A model generated the notes under the pieces. The model made no database searches. It was not told the origin of the DNA and was given only the letters and a program-made list of their open reading frames with translations. Made by a program: the position numbers and the translations under genes. Below, piece by piece: positions 38,910 through 47,412 of a DNA stretch of 64,000 nucleotides; within the stretch, counting starts at the first letter, position 1; each line of letters starts with the position of its first letter. The stretch is from Tahibacter harae. Lineage in GTDB: Bacteria; Pseudomonadota; Gammaproteobacteria; Xanthomonadales; Rhodanobacteraceae. The stretch spans positions 28,806 through 92,805 of the forward strand of contig NZ_JANFQO010000025.1 in NCBI RefSeq assembly GCF_024437735.1. Direction: 5' to 3'.

Positions 38910-40303
38910 GCAACCTCGTGCCGGGATGGTGTCTGTGCCTGCTGCTGGGAGGCATGCTCTGGCTAGCCCTGGCCGGACGCCCGCGCGCCCGGGCCGACTG
39001 GCTGGCCGCGGCCGGCCATGCGCCGTTGCTGGGACTTGCCGCCTGCGGCCTGCTGGCCGCGCTGCGGCCGGCAGTGCCGGGCGAGGCGCTGTTCCGCGCC
39101 AGCCTGCCGCTGCTCGCCGCGGCAGTGCTGCTGGCCGCCGGTGCGGCGCTCTGGCGCTGGCGTGCCGCCGGTCCTGCGGCGGCGGCCGCAACTGCGGCGC
39201 CGGCGCCGCTGCGCTGGTGGTGGTGGCTGCTGCTGATTCCCATTGCCGTGCGCTTCGTTTTCCTGCTGGACGAGGCGTTGCTGCGGCCGGTGTTCGCCTG
39301 GGATGCCTGGAATGCCTGGTCGCTCAAGGCCAAGACCTGGTACAGCCTGGGCCAGGCGCCGTTCATGGCGCCGGCCGACTGGTGGGCTTCGGACGATCCG
39401 CTGGCGCGCACGGCGCTGGCCTGGCGCTATCCGGAACTGCTCAGCCGCATAGAGCTCTGGCTGGCCGGTGCGGCCGGCGCCTGGAATGAAGGTGCGATCG
39501 GCCTGGCCTGGCCGTTGCTGTGGCTGAGCCTGATCGCCGGCTGCGCCGGGCAGTGGCTGGCGCTGGGCGTGTCGCGCCGGCAGGCGCTGATACTGGCCTA
39601 TGCGCTGGCGTCGCTGCCGCTGCTGTCGGTGCACGGCGCGCTGGCCGGCTATGCCGACTTGTGGGTGGCCGCGGCGCTGAGCTTCGGCGTGCTCGCCTGG
39701 TTGCGCTGGCGCAGGGCGCGCGAGCGCAGCCAGCTGGCTGTGGCCCTGGTCTGCCTGGCCCTGCTGCCATTGTTCAAGTTTGAAGGTGCGGTCTGGGCCC
39801 TGCTGGTGCTGGGCGCGGGCGCGCTGGTCGAAGTGCCGGCGCGGCGCCGCGGGCTGGTCGTGGCAGCGGCCGTGGCGGCTGGCCTGGCCGGACTGCTGCT
39901 GGCCTGGTTGCTGCACCTGCCGTGGGTGACATTGATCCGCGATGTGCTCAGCGGCGCCACCGACAGCGTGAATATCTCGCGCTGGAGCGCAGCGCTGGCC
40001 TTCCTCAACGGCCTGTTCGGGCAGAACAACTGGCACCTGCTCTGGCCGCTGCTGCTGGCGGCGCTGTTCTGGCAGCGCGACAGCCTGCGGCGCCGGCCGG
40101 ATACCGGCCTGCTGGCGCTGCTGCTGGCCGGCGGCCTGTGCGCCTTGTTCGTGCTGTTCGTGTTCACACCGGCGGCGAAATGGGCGGCCAGTGCCACCGC
40201 AGCCAACCGCCTGGTGCTGCATTGGGTTCCGCTGGCGGTCAGCCTGCTGGCGCTGCTGTGGCGCGAAGCAGCCGCCGATAAAGCGCTTCCACCTGCGCAT
40301 TGA
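38906..40303 (+). CDS. Polytopic membrane protein, ArnT/PMT-like glycosyltransferase candidate
   Basis: 465 residues with roughly ten membrane segments. The first large loop (EALLRPVFAWDAWNAWSLKAKTWYSL) carries acidic residues as in GT-C glycosyltransferases, which use lipid-linked sugars on the outer face. No exact family could be assigned. Its last 65 bases overlap the convergent GT4 gene tail to tail. Confidence 0.72.
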   Translation: MSNLVPGWCLCLLLGGMLWLALAGRPRARADWLAAAGHAPLLGLAACGLLAALRPAVPGEALFRASLPLLAAAVLLAAGAALWRWRAAGPAAAAATAAPAPLRWWWWLLLIPIAVRFVFLLDEALLRPVFAWDAWNAWSLKAKTWYSLGQAPFMAPADWWASDDPLARTALAWRYPELLSRIELWLAGAAGAWNEGAIGLAWPLLWLSLIAGCAGQWLALGVSRRQALILAYALASLPLLSVHGALAGYADLWVAAALSFGVLAWLRWRRARERSQLAVALVCLALLPLFKFEGAVWALLVLGAGALVEVPARRRGLVVAAAVAAGLAGLLLAWLLHLPWVTLIRDVLSGATDSVNISRWSAALAFLNGLFGQNNWHLLWPLLLAALFWQRDSLRRRPDTGLLALLLAGGLCALFVLFVFTPAAKWAASATAANRLVLHWVPLAVSLLALLWREAAADKALPPAH

Positions 40304-41393
40304 CCGGCGCCGGCTGGTAGTGCTCGCGCCAGCGCGCCTGGCCCTTGCGGCCGAAGGCGGTGCGTAGCGGCGCGTCCTGGTCCAGGCGCTGCAGCGCGGC
40401 GGCCAGTGCGGCGGCATCGTTCGGCGGCACCAGCAGGCCGCTGTGCCCGGCGGCCACCACTTCGCCCACGCCCGAGCCCGGAATCGCGCTGGCCACGCAG
40501 GGCAGGCCGGCACGCATGGCTTCCAGCAGCACCATGCCGAACGCCTCGGCGCGGTCCAACGAGGGCAGGCAGAAGATTTCGGCCTGGGCATAGGCCTGTT
40601 CCAGCGTGACCTGATCGACCTGGCCCGTCATGCGCACGCGCGTTTCCAGGCCCAGTGCGCGGATGCGCTCGCGCAGGGCGGCCTCGCGCTCGCCGGCACC
40701 GATCAGCAGCAGGACGAAGCCGGGCAGGGCGGCGAGCGCATCCAGCAGTACTTCGAAGCCTTTGTAGTGACTGAGCCGGCCCACCGCGAGCAGGCGCCGT
40801 CCCGGCGCCGGCCACAGGTCGGGGCCGGGCGGCGGCGCATCGCCCGTTTCCAGCGCCAGCGGAATCACCTCGACCTTGGCCAGGAACGGCCGCAGCGCCG
40901 TGCTGGCGTCGCGGTAGGCGGCCGAGGTGGCGATCACCGCGTCGGCGCGCGCCAGCAGCGCGCGTTCCCAGGGGCGATAGAACGGATAGGCCAGGCGCAA
41001 GGTCGCGCTGGCGCTGTCCAGCGGAATATCCGCATGCCAGTGCACCACCCAGGGCAGGCGCCGCGCCGCCGGCACCAGCAAGGCGGCGAAGGCGGAGGTG
41101 TTGGGGACGTGGATATGCAGCAGGTCCGGCCGGTGCCGGCGTATGCAGCGCTGCAACTGCCACGGAAAGGCCGGGCTCAGCGGCGCATAGCTGAGCTGGC
41201 CCCAGCGGCCCGCCTCGTGGATCGCGATGGTGCCGTCGCTGCGGCTGCGGCTGCGCCAGCACCGCGCGGCCGCGTGCGCCAGCACCGCGACGGTCTGGCC
41301 GCCGGCGGCTTGCGCGCGTGCCAGGATCGCAGTGAAGGTCTCGATGCCGCCCGGCGCCGGCGGGTAGTACTTGCCGATATGCAGTACGCGCAT
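40239..41393 (-). CDS. Glycosyltransferase family 4 protein
   Basis: 384 residues of GT-B fold. The N-terminal half starts MRVLHIGKYYPPAPGGIETF. The C-terminal half has LAVGRLSHYKGFEVLLDAL and the GT4 signature CLPSLDRAEAFGMVLLEAMR. It would transfer a sugar from a nucleotide donor to a growing glycan at the cytoplasmic membrane face. It lies just downstream of the DUF2304 and GT2 genes on the same strand; its 3' end overlaps the opposing membrane-protein gene by 65 bases. Confidence 0.92.
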   Translation of the reverse strand: MRVLHIGKYYPPAPGGIETFTAILARAQAAGGQTVAVLAHAAARCWRSRSRSDGTIAIHEAGRWGQLSYAPLSPAFPWQLQRCIRRHRPDLLHIHVPNTSAFAALLVPAARRLPWVVHWHADIPLDSASATLRLAYPFYRPWERALLARADAVIATSAAYRDASTALRPFLAKVEVIPLALETGDAPPPGPDLWPAPGRRLLAVGRLSHYKGFEVLLDALAALPGFVLLLIGAGEREAALRERIRALGLETRVRMTGQVDQVTLEQAYAQAEIFCLPSLDRAEAFGMVLLEAMRAGLPCVASAIPGSGVGEVVAAGHSGLLVPPNDAAALAAALQRLDQDAPLRTAFGRKGQARWREHYQPAPVNAQVEALYRRLLRATAAPAG

Positions 41394-41404
41394 GCGGCCG
41401 GCGC

Positions 41405-41779
41405 TCAGGCCGGGGCTTTGGCGGCTTTGGCGCGCTGCGCCTTGTGCAGCGAGGCCAGTTCCTCTTCGAGTATGGCCAGCTTCTGGTTGAGGCGGCGGAT
41501 CTGGCGTTCCTGGCGCGAGCGCTCGATATCCAGCTGCAGCAGGCGCAGCAGGATCAGCGACACGCCGATGATCAGCGGCAGCACCGGCGGATAGGCGATG
41601 CCGGTGAGATGCGCCAGCCAGTCGATGGTGCGCGGCACGAAGCCCAGCACCAGGGTGGCCGCGGCCACGACCAGCCACCACAGCGCATACGGGCCGTGCA
41701 GGTGGTCGCGGCGGACCAGATAAAGAATGCTGCCGGCCAGAGCCAGGCCGATCAGGGCGGCCGTGATCTGTGCGCTCAT
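41405..41779 (-). CDS. DUF2304 family membrane protein
   Basis: 124 residues with three membrane helices and a C-terminal charged coiled coil (IERSRQERQIRRLNQKLAILEEELASL). This layout fits DUF2304 proteins, which are usually encoded next to dolichyl-phosphate-mannose-synthase-like GT2 genes. Here the GT2 stop overlaps its start by ATGA (41776-41779). A role as membrane partner for the GT2 enzyme is the likely inference. Confidence 0.85.
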   Translation of the reverse strand: MSAQITAALIGLALAGSILYLVRRDHLHGPYALWWLVVAAATLVLGFVPRTIDWLAHLTGIAYPPVLPLIIGVSLILLRLLQLDIERSRQERQIRRLNQKLAILEEELASLHKAQRAKAAKAPA

Positions 41780-42513
41780 GGCGTTTTGGCCTCCAGGCCT
41801 GGACTGCGGGTGCGGCGTTCCCTCACGCCGACCCGGGCGATGCTCAATACGGTGGTGGCGATCATGTAGCGCGCGACGGTAAACCAGGACGAGAAGATAC
41901 GCGAACCGCCGTTGCGCCGGGCCGACATCACTGTGGCGGTCTCGGCGATGCGCAGGGACTTGCGCCGCAGCAGGATCAGCACGCCCACGTCCTGGTAGTC
42001 GATCAGGCTGGCTTCGCGCGACGCCAGCGCGCGGATCGCGCGGCGCCCGTAGACGCGCAGGCCGGAGGTGAAATCGGTCACCTTCAGGCCGGTTATCAGG
42101 CGGAAGTAGGCCCAGGCCAGCCGCTTGGCCGCGCTCAGGCGCTCGGGGCAGGTGCCAATGGTGACGTCGGCGCCGCTGTTGTCGTGGCTGCTCAGCAGCA
42201 GGGGCAATTGCTCCGGATGGTGCTGGCCGTCCGCGTCCAGGGTGATCACGCGCTCAAAGTGATTGCGCAAGGCGTAGCGCATGCCGGCCTGGGCGGCGCC
42301 CCAGGCGCCGAGCTGAAAGGGCAGGTTCAGGACCGTCGCACCGGCGGCCTCGGCGCGGGCGGCGGTGGCATCGGTGCTGGCGTCATTGATTACCAGAACT
42401 TCGCAGCCCAGCGCCGCCATCACCCCGCGCACGACCTCTGCGACCGTGCCTTGCTCGTTGCGCGCGGGCATGACGGCCAGGCAGGATCGTGAGCCAATTC
42501 GTTGATTTGACAC
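41776..42513 (-). CDS. Glycosyltransferase family 2 protein (DPM1-like)
   Basis: 245 residues from GTG 42513, chosen because GGAG precedes it and the family N-terminus (CLAVMPARNEQGTVAEVV) follows. The DxD motif is ITLDADGQHHPEQ. The family transfers a sugar from a nucleotide donor to a polyprenyl phosphate. With DUF2304 it could supply the lipid-linked sugar used by a GT-C enzyme such as the neighbour at 38906. An in-frame ATG at 42639 would add 42 unlikely residues. Confidence 0.9.
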   Translation of the reverse strand: MSNQRIGSRSCLAVMPARNEQGTVAEVVRGVMAALGCEVLVINDASTDATAARAEAAGATVLNLPFQLGAWGAAQAGMRYALRNHFERVITLDADGQHHPEQLPLLLSSHDNSGADVTIGTCPERLSAAKRLAWAYFRLITGLKVTDFTSGLRVYGRRAIRALASREASLIDYQDVGVLILLRRKSLRIAETATVMSARRNGGSRIFSSWFTVARYMIATTVLSIARVGVRERRTRSPGLEAKTP

Positions 42514-42703
42514 GGGACTCCGGCGCGCGCGAAAAGGCGATTGTCCCAATCGGCGGCGATTGCCGTCAACGCAAAAAATTTTTTGGGGAAAGTGTCCGGT
42601 CAACTCGCGCGGCTGCGTTACTAGCCTCCGAGTACCCATTCCGGGTGCCGGAAACGGTCCGGCAGAGAATGGTGTAATCGCTCCCAGACCCGTCGCTAAG
42701 ACG

Positions 42704-42733
42704 TTGACGGCGTTTGTTTGTGCTGATTACACT
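42704..42733 (+). promoter_or_regulatory. Candidate strong sigma70 promoter for the secreted-protein locus
   Basis: TTGACG (42704-42709), an 18-base spacer and TACACT (42728-42733), about 78 bases before the ATG at 42811. It lies in the 297-base divergent region between the GT2 and the secreted protein, which otherwise holds only an A6/T6 tract (about 42574-42585). Confidence 0.5.
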
Positions 42734-42810
42734 CCTTTGCTGTCGGGCCCCATGAACTTATGAGTGGGCAGGGATTCAGCTCTCGCCCGATCCAACTTGG
42801 GAGAATTCAA

Positions 42811-43572
42811 ATGAAGGCCAATGTCACCATGAAGGCGCTGTCGGTTGCGGTGTTGGGTCTGGCGGGCTTTGCTTTTGCCGGTTCTTCGATGGCCGCCTGC
42901 CCGGCCGGTCCGACCACTGCCGAAGGCGGTGCCTGGTCGGCCAAGGCTGAGACCGACGGTACCTTCGCTGTTACCACCGGCGGCGCGCTCACCACCGAAT
43001 GCCGCGGCAGCTCCACCATTCTCGCTACTGCCGGTTCGCTGGCTTCCGCCACCGTCCGTGACGACACCCCGACCAACGAAGCGCGCTACCGCGCCCAGTT
43101 CTACATCAATGCCGACGCGCTGACCGGCTTCACCGGTCTGCAGGGCGCCCAGGTGCTGCAGGTACAGAGCGCTGCGGCTGGCGCCAGCTCCTCGCGTCAG
43201 ATGCTCCGTGCCACCATCCTGCCGGGCGGCGCCTCGGGCAAGCAGATCCGCTTCTTCCTGTCCAACAATGTCGCTCCGAGCTATCGTACCCTGGGCGCTC
43301 CGATCGACCTGGCTGCCGGCTGGAACCGTGTGCAGATCGACCTGGTCACCGGCGCTTCCGGCTCCGTCAAGATCTGGGTGAACAACGGCACCGAAGCTAG
43401 CCCGACCCAGACCATTCCGTCGACGGGTTCGGTCGACAACTCCAGCTGGGTTGGCGTCGATCGTACCTTCATGGGTCTGTCTGCCCCGACTTCCGAATAC
43501 GTTACCGCGCAGGCTACCCGCGCAGTTGGCTTCGACGAATTCGATTCGCGCCGCCAGACCTTCATCAACTAA
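42811..43572 (+). CDS. Secreted LamG-like (jelly-roll) hypothetical protein
   Basis: 253 residues from ATG 42811, with GGGAGA before it. The signal peptide MKANVTMKALSVAVLGLAG... is cut near SSMA-AC. The rest is beta-rich. The end AVGFDEFDSRRQTFIN resembles the last strand of concanavalin-like (LamG) domains in secreted proteins of this group. Codons end in T (GCT, GGT, CGT) more than in most neighbours, as in highly expressed genes. It is first in a probable unit with the 43604 gene. Function unknown; an abundant surface or extracellular protein is likely. Confidence 0.8.
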   Translation: MKANVTMKALSVAVLGLAGFAFAGSSMAACPAGPTTAEGGAWSAKAETDGTFAVTTGGALTTECRGSSTILATAGSLASATVRDDTPTNEARYRAQFYINADALTGFTGLQGAQVLQVQSAAAGASSSRQMLRATILPGGASGKQIRFFLSNNVAPSYRTLGAPIDLAAGWNRVQIDLVTGASGSVKIWVNNGTEASPTQTIPSTGSVDNSSWVGVDRTFMGLSAPTSEYVTAQATRAVGFDEFDSRRQTFIN

Positions 43573-43603
43573 TTGCCCCTGCTTCACGACACGGAGTTAA
43601 AAA

Positions 43604-44128
43604 ATGACCAACCTGAACAAGTCTCTGCTCGCTCTCTGCATGGCTCTGGGCATGGCCGGTACGGCCGCCGCCCAAACCTGCGCCACCCCGGGTACGTTCA
43701 GCTTCGCCTCCGCGAACGCTCCGACGGTGTCCGGTGACACCTGCACGGGTACGAGCTTCTTTGGCGACATCTGCGACGATACCTTCCCGTCGCCGAGCAA
43801 CGACGCCATCTACGCGTTCAACATCAACAACGCTGGTCCGGCTGGCTACACCGCCACCACCATCTCGCTGACCACCAGCTCCGCTTCGTTCAACCCGGTC
43901 ATCGCGATCCTCGGCCCGGGCGCTCCCTGCGCCTCGTCGACCCCCTGCCTGCGCAGCGCCTCCTCGGGCGGCGTCGGCGCCGGTGAGTCGGTGAATGCCG
44001 CCGGCCTGGCCAATGGCTCGTACTTCCTGCTGGTCTCGGGCGATCCGGGCAGCACCACCTGCGGCGCGTTCACCCTGAGCGCCAATGGTTCGCTGCCGGT
44101 TCAGCTGAAGAACTTCGCGATCGATTGA
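43604..44128 (+). CDS. Secreted six-cysteine protein, paralogue A
   Basis: 174 residues with signal peptide (cleavage near TAAA-QTC). The mature part has six cysteines and the motif GDTCTGTSFFGDICDDTF, then SSASFNPVIAILGP and GSYFLLVSGDPGSTTCG. It looks like a single beta-sandwich akin to pre-peptidase C-terminal domains. It ends LPVQLKNFAID. A near duplicate lies at 46040-46564. The preceding Shine-Dalgarno is CGGAG. The gene uses T-ending codons heavily. A strong terminator follows directly (44152-44183). Function unknown. Confidence 0.85.
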   Translation: MTNLNKSLLALCMALGMAGTAAAQTCATPGTFSFASANAPTVSGDTCTGTSFFGDICDDTFPSPSNDAIYAFNINNAGPAGYTATTISLTTSSASFNPVIAILGPGAPCASSTPCLRSASSGGVGAGESVNAAGLANGSYFLLVSGDPGSTTCGAFTLSANGSLPVQLKNFAID

Positions 44129-44151
44129 TTGTCTTTGCTACACCGTTGAAC

Positions 44152-44183
44152 AAAAGCCCACGGCAACGTGGGCTTTTTTTTTT
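44152..44183 (+). terminator. Strong intrinsic terminator between paralogue A and the ASH-like gene
   Basis: AAAAGCCCACG (44152-44162), loop GCAA, CGTGGGCTTTT (44167-44177), with ten T in a row (44174-44183). The ribosome binding site (GGAG, from 44184) of the next gene begins at once, so that gene appears to be expressed by read-through or not from this transcript. Confidence 0.9.
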
Positions 44184-44195
44184 GGAGTCGACAAG

Positions 44196-45596
44196 ATGGC
44201 AAGCTGGAAAGTGTGGGGAGTAGCATGTCTTAGCCTGGCGGGCGCCATGGCGGCAAATGCGGCAAAGTTGACGACTGAAGAAGTGAACCTGGGCGAAATC
44301 GGCACATCGCGCGACGTCCTGGTACCGGTCAAGCTCACCAACAGCAGTGACAAGGCGGTGAGCATCCGCGAAATCAAACCCATTTTCTCGCTGGATCGGG
44401 CGGTGAAATTCCCCGCTACCCTGGCTCCTGGCGAAACCGCAACCGTCGACCTGGATATGGACCTTTCCGACGGCAGCGGCGTGTTCCGCCGGCGCCTGGC
44501 CGTTTACCTCGATCTGGACAGCAAGCCCGACATGGAACTAGTGGTTAGCGGTTACGCTTGGTCGCCGCTGACCAATCTGCCGGGACCGCTGGAGCTTGGT
44601 CCCATCGATCTGCTCGAACCGCTGAAGACCGTGCGCTGGGAAATTCCCGACATGTCCGAGTCGCCGCTGAAAATCGTCGGCGTACCCATGAAGCCGGATT
44701 TCCTCGACACCCGCATCACGCCTGACGGCCGTGCGCTGGACATCACCCCGAACGCCTCGATTCCGCTCAGTGCCATTGCCGAACGCTTGGTCGTACGCCT
44801 TGGCAATGTCGACGGCAGCACCTCGGATGTATCGATACGCGTCAGCGGCACCGCTTTCGGCCGCGTGGCACCGAACAGCGACGTGGTTGTGCTGGGCCTG
44901 TTCGAATCGAACAAACCGCAGCGCTCGCGCGTAATCCTCACCGACCGCAAGAACCAGCGGGTCAAGATCGGCAAGGTCGAACATTCAGCCGGCATCGCCA
45001 AGACCAGCGTGAGCGAGTGCATGAAGAAGGACAAGGCCTGCAAGCAGTTGGACTTCGAGTTGGCCCTTTCCAGCAAGACCGGCAATGTGAATGAGGATAT
45101 TACGGTGCATGTGGATGGGCTGGACAAGCCGGTCATCGTCCGCGTCACCGGTCTGCGCGCCGCACCCGGTACCAAGGTGATCGATTTCAACAAGGCGGTG
45201 AAGGAGGCCGAGGAAAAGCGTGAGGCCGGCGGCGGCACCAGCGCCGTTGCTGCGAACAAGCCGCTGTTTGCCCAACTGCGCCAGTCCGCGCAGCCGCCGT
45301 CGGTGCTGGAAGCCGAGCCGGGCACGGGGCCGCTGCTGAAGTGGCAGGTGGAGGAAGAACAGCAGTCCTATGGCTATGCGGTATTCCGTGCCGATGCCGA
45401 AACGGGGCCGTTCCTGCGCGTCAGCCACCCCATCATCAAGCGCATATCGGCCGAGTCTCAGGGCGCGAATTATGCGTGGCGCGACAAATCCGCGAAGGCC
45501 GGCCAGACCTACTGGTACTACGTCACTACTATCTATATGGATGGCCGGCGCGAACGCCTCTCGCCCATACTGAAGAAGACGGTCGCGGCACACTGA
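44196..45596 (+). CDS. Secreted DUF1573/ASH-like protein with C-terminal fibronectin-like region
   Basis: 466 residues with a signal peptide (WGVACLSLAGAMAANAA). The first 120 mature residues (VNLGEIGTSRDVLVPVKLTN, KFPATLAPGETATVDLDMDL) look like an ASH/DUF1573 immunoglobulin-like domain; a second similar domain may follow. The last 90 residues (LKWQVEEEQQSYGYAVFRAD to TYWYYVTTIYMDGRRE) resemble a fibronectin type III fold. Two cysteines (ECMKKDKACKQ) sit in the middle. It lies between the two six-cysteine paralogues and could be their periplasmic or surface partner, an inference from position only. Confidence 0.78.
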   Translation: MASWKVWGVACLSLAGAMAANAAKLTTEEVNLGEIGTSRDVLVPVKLTNSSDKAVSIREIKPIFSLDRAVKFPATLAPGETATVDLDMDLSDGSGVFRRRLAVYLDLDSKPDMELVVSGYAWSPLTNLPGPLELGPIDLLEPLKTVRWEIPDMSESPLKIVGVPMKPDFLDTRITPDGRALDITPNASIPLSAIAERLVVRLGNVDGSTSDVSIRVSGTAFGRVAPNSDVVVLGLFESNKPQRSRVILTDRKNQRVKIGKVEHSAGIAKTSVSECMKKDKACKQLDFELALSSKTGNVNEDITVHVDGLDKPVIVRVTGLRAAPGTKVIDFNKAVKEAEEKREAGGGTSAVAANKPLFAQLRQSAQPPSVLEAEPGTGPLLKWQVEEEQQSYGYAVFRADAETGPFLRVSHPIIKRISAESQGANYAWRDKSAKAGQTYWYYVTTIYMDGRRERLSPILKKTVAAH

Positions 45597-46039
45597 GCCG
45601 CGGCTGGCCGCCTTGGTGGCGGCTGACAATAGCGACGGGACCTGCGGGTCCCGTCGTCGTTTCAGGCCCGGGCATCGCCGGAAGGCTGCGGCAAGTCCGC
45701 AATTCCGCTAACGGCCGTTTTGGGGGATTGGCCGGCCAGGACCGTCGCAACGGATACTGGCTAGACGTTGCGTCCAGTTCCGGTTTGCGTCGCAGCGCAT
45801 CGGGACGTAGACCGTCGAAGCGATGTCCGGCGGTAGGGTTCTCCAGGCCGCTTTCCGCCAGCGATGCCGCGTCGGTGGCAAGCTGCGACGACAGCCACGG
45901 AATACGCATTGCGGTCACGTTCACTACCCGTGCAACAGGCGGTGACGTCCAGTAGCATTCGACGCAGTTTGCATTGCTCGTTCCGGGGCGCCATGCGGCC
46001 AGTTGTAGACCTTCTACCTCCCAGACCTGAGAAACGACC
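45597..46039. other. 443-base intergenic stretch, largely unexplained
   Basis: It starts with a likely terminator of the ASH-like gene: GACGGGACC (45634-45642), loop, GGTCCCGTC (45647-45655), then GTCGTTTC. From about 45700 to 46010 no gene, repeat or promoter is recognised. Both strands carry long open frames here, but neither has a good ribosome binding site or familiar sequence, so none is called. Confidence 0.6.
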
Positions 46040-46564
46040 ATGAATCGGTTCAGCCAGTCCTTCCTGACCTGCGGCTTGTTCCTCGCCCTTGCCGGCGCCG
46101 CTTTCGCGCAGACCTGTGCTTCTCCTGGCATGATCAACTATTCCACCCCGAACGCCCCCACCGCTTTCGGTGATACCTGCACTGGTACCAGCTTTTTCGG
46201 CGACATCTGCGACGACACCTTCCCGTCGCCGAGCAACGACGCCATCTATTCCTTTCCTGTGAACAATGCCGGCGCGGACGGCTACACCGCCACCAATATC
46301 ACCCTGATGACCAGCTCAGCCTCGTTCAACCCGATCATCGCGCTCCTCGGCCCGAACCTGCCCTGCGCCTCGTCCACGCCCTGCCTGCGCAGCGGTTCGT
46401 CGGGCGGCGTCGGCGCCGGCGAGGCAGTGAACGCCGCCGGTCTGGCCAACGGCTCCTACTTCCTGCTGATCTCCGGAGACCCGGGCAGCACCACCTGTGG
46501 CCAGTACACCGTGACGGTCAACGGCTCGCTGCCGGTACTGCTGAAGAACTTCGCTATCGACTGA
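46040..46564 (+). CDS. Secreted six-cysteine protein, paralogue B
   Basis: 174 residues, the same length as paralogue A. The mature part begins QTCASPG after the signal peptide MNRFSQSFLTCGLFLALAG... The block GDTCTGTSFFGDICDDTFP is identical to that of paralogue A, all six mature cysteines are kept, and it ends LPVLLKNFAID. The signal peptide and residues 30-42 differ, so the duplication is not very recent or selection differs there. GAGAAA precedes the ATG. It has its own bidirectional terminator (46587-46623). Confidence 0.85.
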   Translation: MNRFSQSFLTCGLFLALAGAAFAQTCASPGMINYSTPNAPTAFGDTCTGTSFFGDICDDTFPSPSNDAIYSFPVNNAGADGYTATNITLMTSSASFNPIIALLGPNLPCASSTPCLRSGSSGGVGAGEAVNAAGLANGSYFLLISGDPGSTTCGQYTVTVNGSLPVLLKNFAID

Positions 46565-46586
46565 CCGATCAGCGCCAGCGCTGACC

Positions 46587-46623
46587 AAAAAAGCCGCGGG
46601 ATTGGCGATCCCGCGGCTTTTTT
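46587..46623. terminator. Bidirectional intrinsic terminator
   Basis: AAAAAAGCCGCGGGAT (46587-46602), loop TGGCG, ATCCCGCGGCTTTTTT (46608-46623). With A-runs on one side and T-runs on the other it serves both paralogue B (plus) and ppiA (minus). Confidence 0.92.
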
Positions 46624-46652
46624 CATTCCGTACTAACGATGATGCGGGCGCG

Positions 46653-47321
46653 TCAGTTGATCCGCTCGGCCTTGTCGATCGTAATTGCCACCTTCGGCAC
46701 ATCGCTGGGCAGCGGGCCCTGGGCCGAGGTTTCCACCACCTTGATCTTGTCGACCACGTCCATGCCGGCGACGACCTTGCCGAACACGGCATAGCCGTAG
46801 AAGGTGGCGCCGTTCTGGTCGGTGGCGGAGTCCAGGCGCTTGTTGTCGACCACGTTGATGAAGAACTGCGCCGTGGCCGAGTGCGGATCGCTGGTGCGCG
46901 CCATGGCGACGGTACCGCGCAGGTTGGACAGGCCGTTGCCGGCCTCGTTCTGGATCGCCGGGCGGGTGCGCTTCTGGGTCAGCTCCTTGGTGAAGCCGCC
47001 GCCCTGGACCATGAAGCCGTTGATGACGCGGTGGAACACCGTGCCGTTGTAGAAGCCGTCCTTCGTGTACTGCAGGAAGTTCTCCACCGACTTGGGCGCC
47101 TTGTCCGGATACAGCTCAAGGGTGATGTCGCCCATGGACGTGTGCAGCACAACCTGGGGATTGGGCGCCTTGGCGGCGTCGCCGGCCGGGGCCGGGCTCT
47201 CGGCGGGCTTGGCCGCGGCCGGCTTGGCTTCCGGCTTCGGCGCGGCGGGCTTGGCCGGGGCCTGGGCCAGGGCGGACAGCGGCAACAGCAGCGCGAAAGC
47301 GAGCAAGTAGGGCTTCAGCAC
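46653..47321 (-). CDS. ppiA: Periplasmic cyclophilin-type peptidylprolyl isomerase
   Basis: 222 residues: a signal peptide ([16 protein letters not shown]), an Ala/Pro/Lys-rich linker of about 35 residues, then a cyclophilin domain with [31 protein letters not shown] and [17 protein letters not shown]. It speeds cis-trans proline isomerisation of exported proteins. The linker is longer than in E. coli PpiA. The gene reads from the ppx side and ends at the shared terminator. Confidence 0.92.
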   Translation of the reverse strand: MLKPYLLAFALLLPLSALAQAPAKPAAPKPEAKPAAAKPAESPAPAGDAAKAPNPQVVLHTSMGDITLELYPDKAPKSVENFLQYTKDGFYNGTVFHRVINGFMVQGGGFTKELTQKRTRPAIQNEAGNGLSNLRGTVAMARTSDPHSATAQFFINVVDNKRLDSATDQNGATFYGYAVFGKVVAGMDVVDKIKVVETSAQGPLPSDVPKVAITIDKAERIN

Positions 47322-47412
47322 GGGAATACTCCTGAGTTCTAGGGGGAGACAATGATACGCGGCGTGGACGCGGCGCGGCGGGCGCGGCCGGACGGGACTG
47401 CCGCCGGCGCGC

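Noticed and set aside
45529..46137. 202-codon minus-strand frame over the intergenic stretch before paralogue B
   Set aside because: Overlaps the ends of both flanking genes, no ribosome binding site, no recognised domain; the region is reported as unexplained instead.
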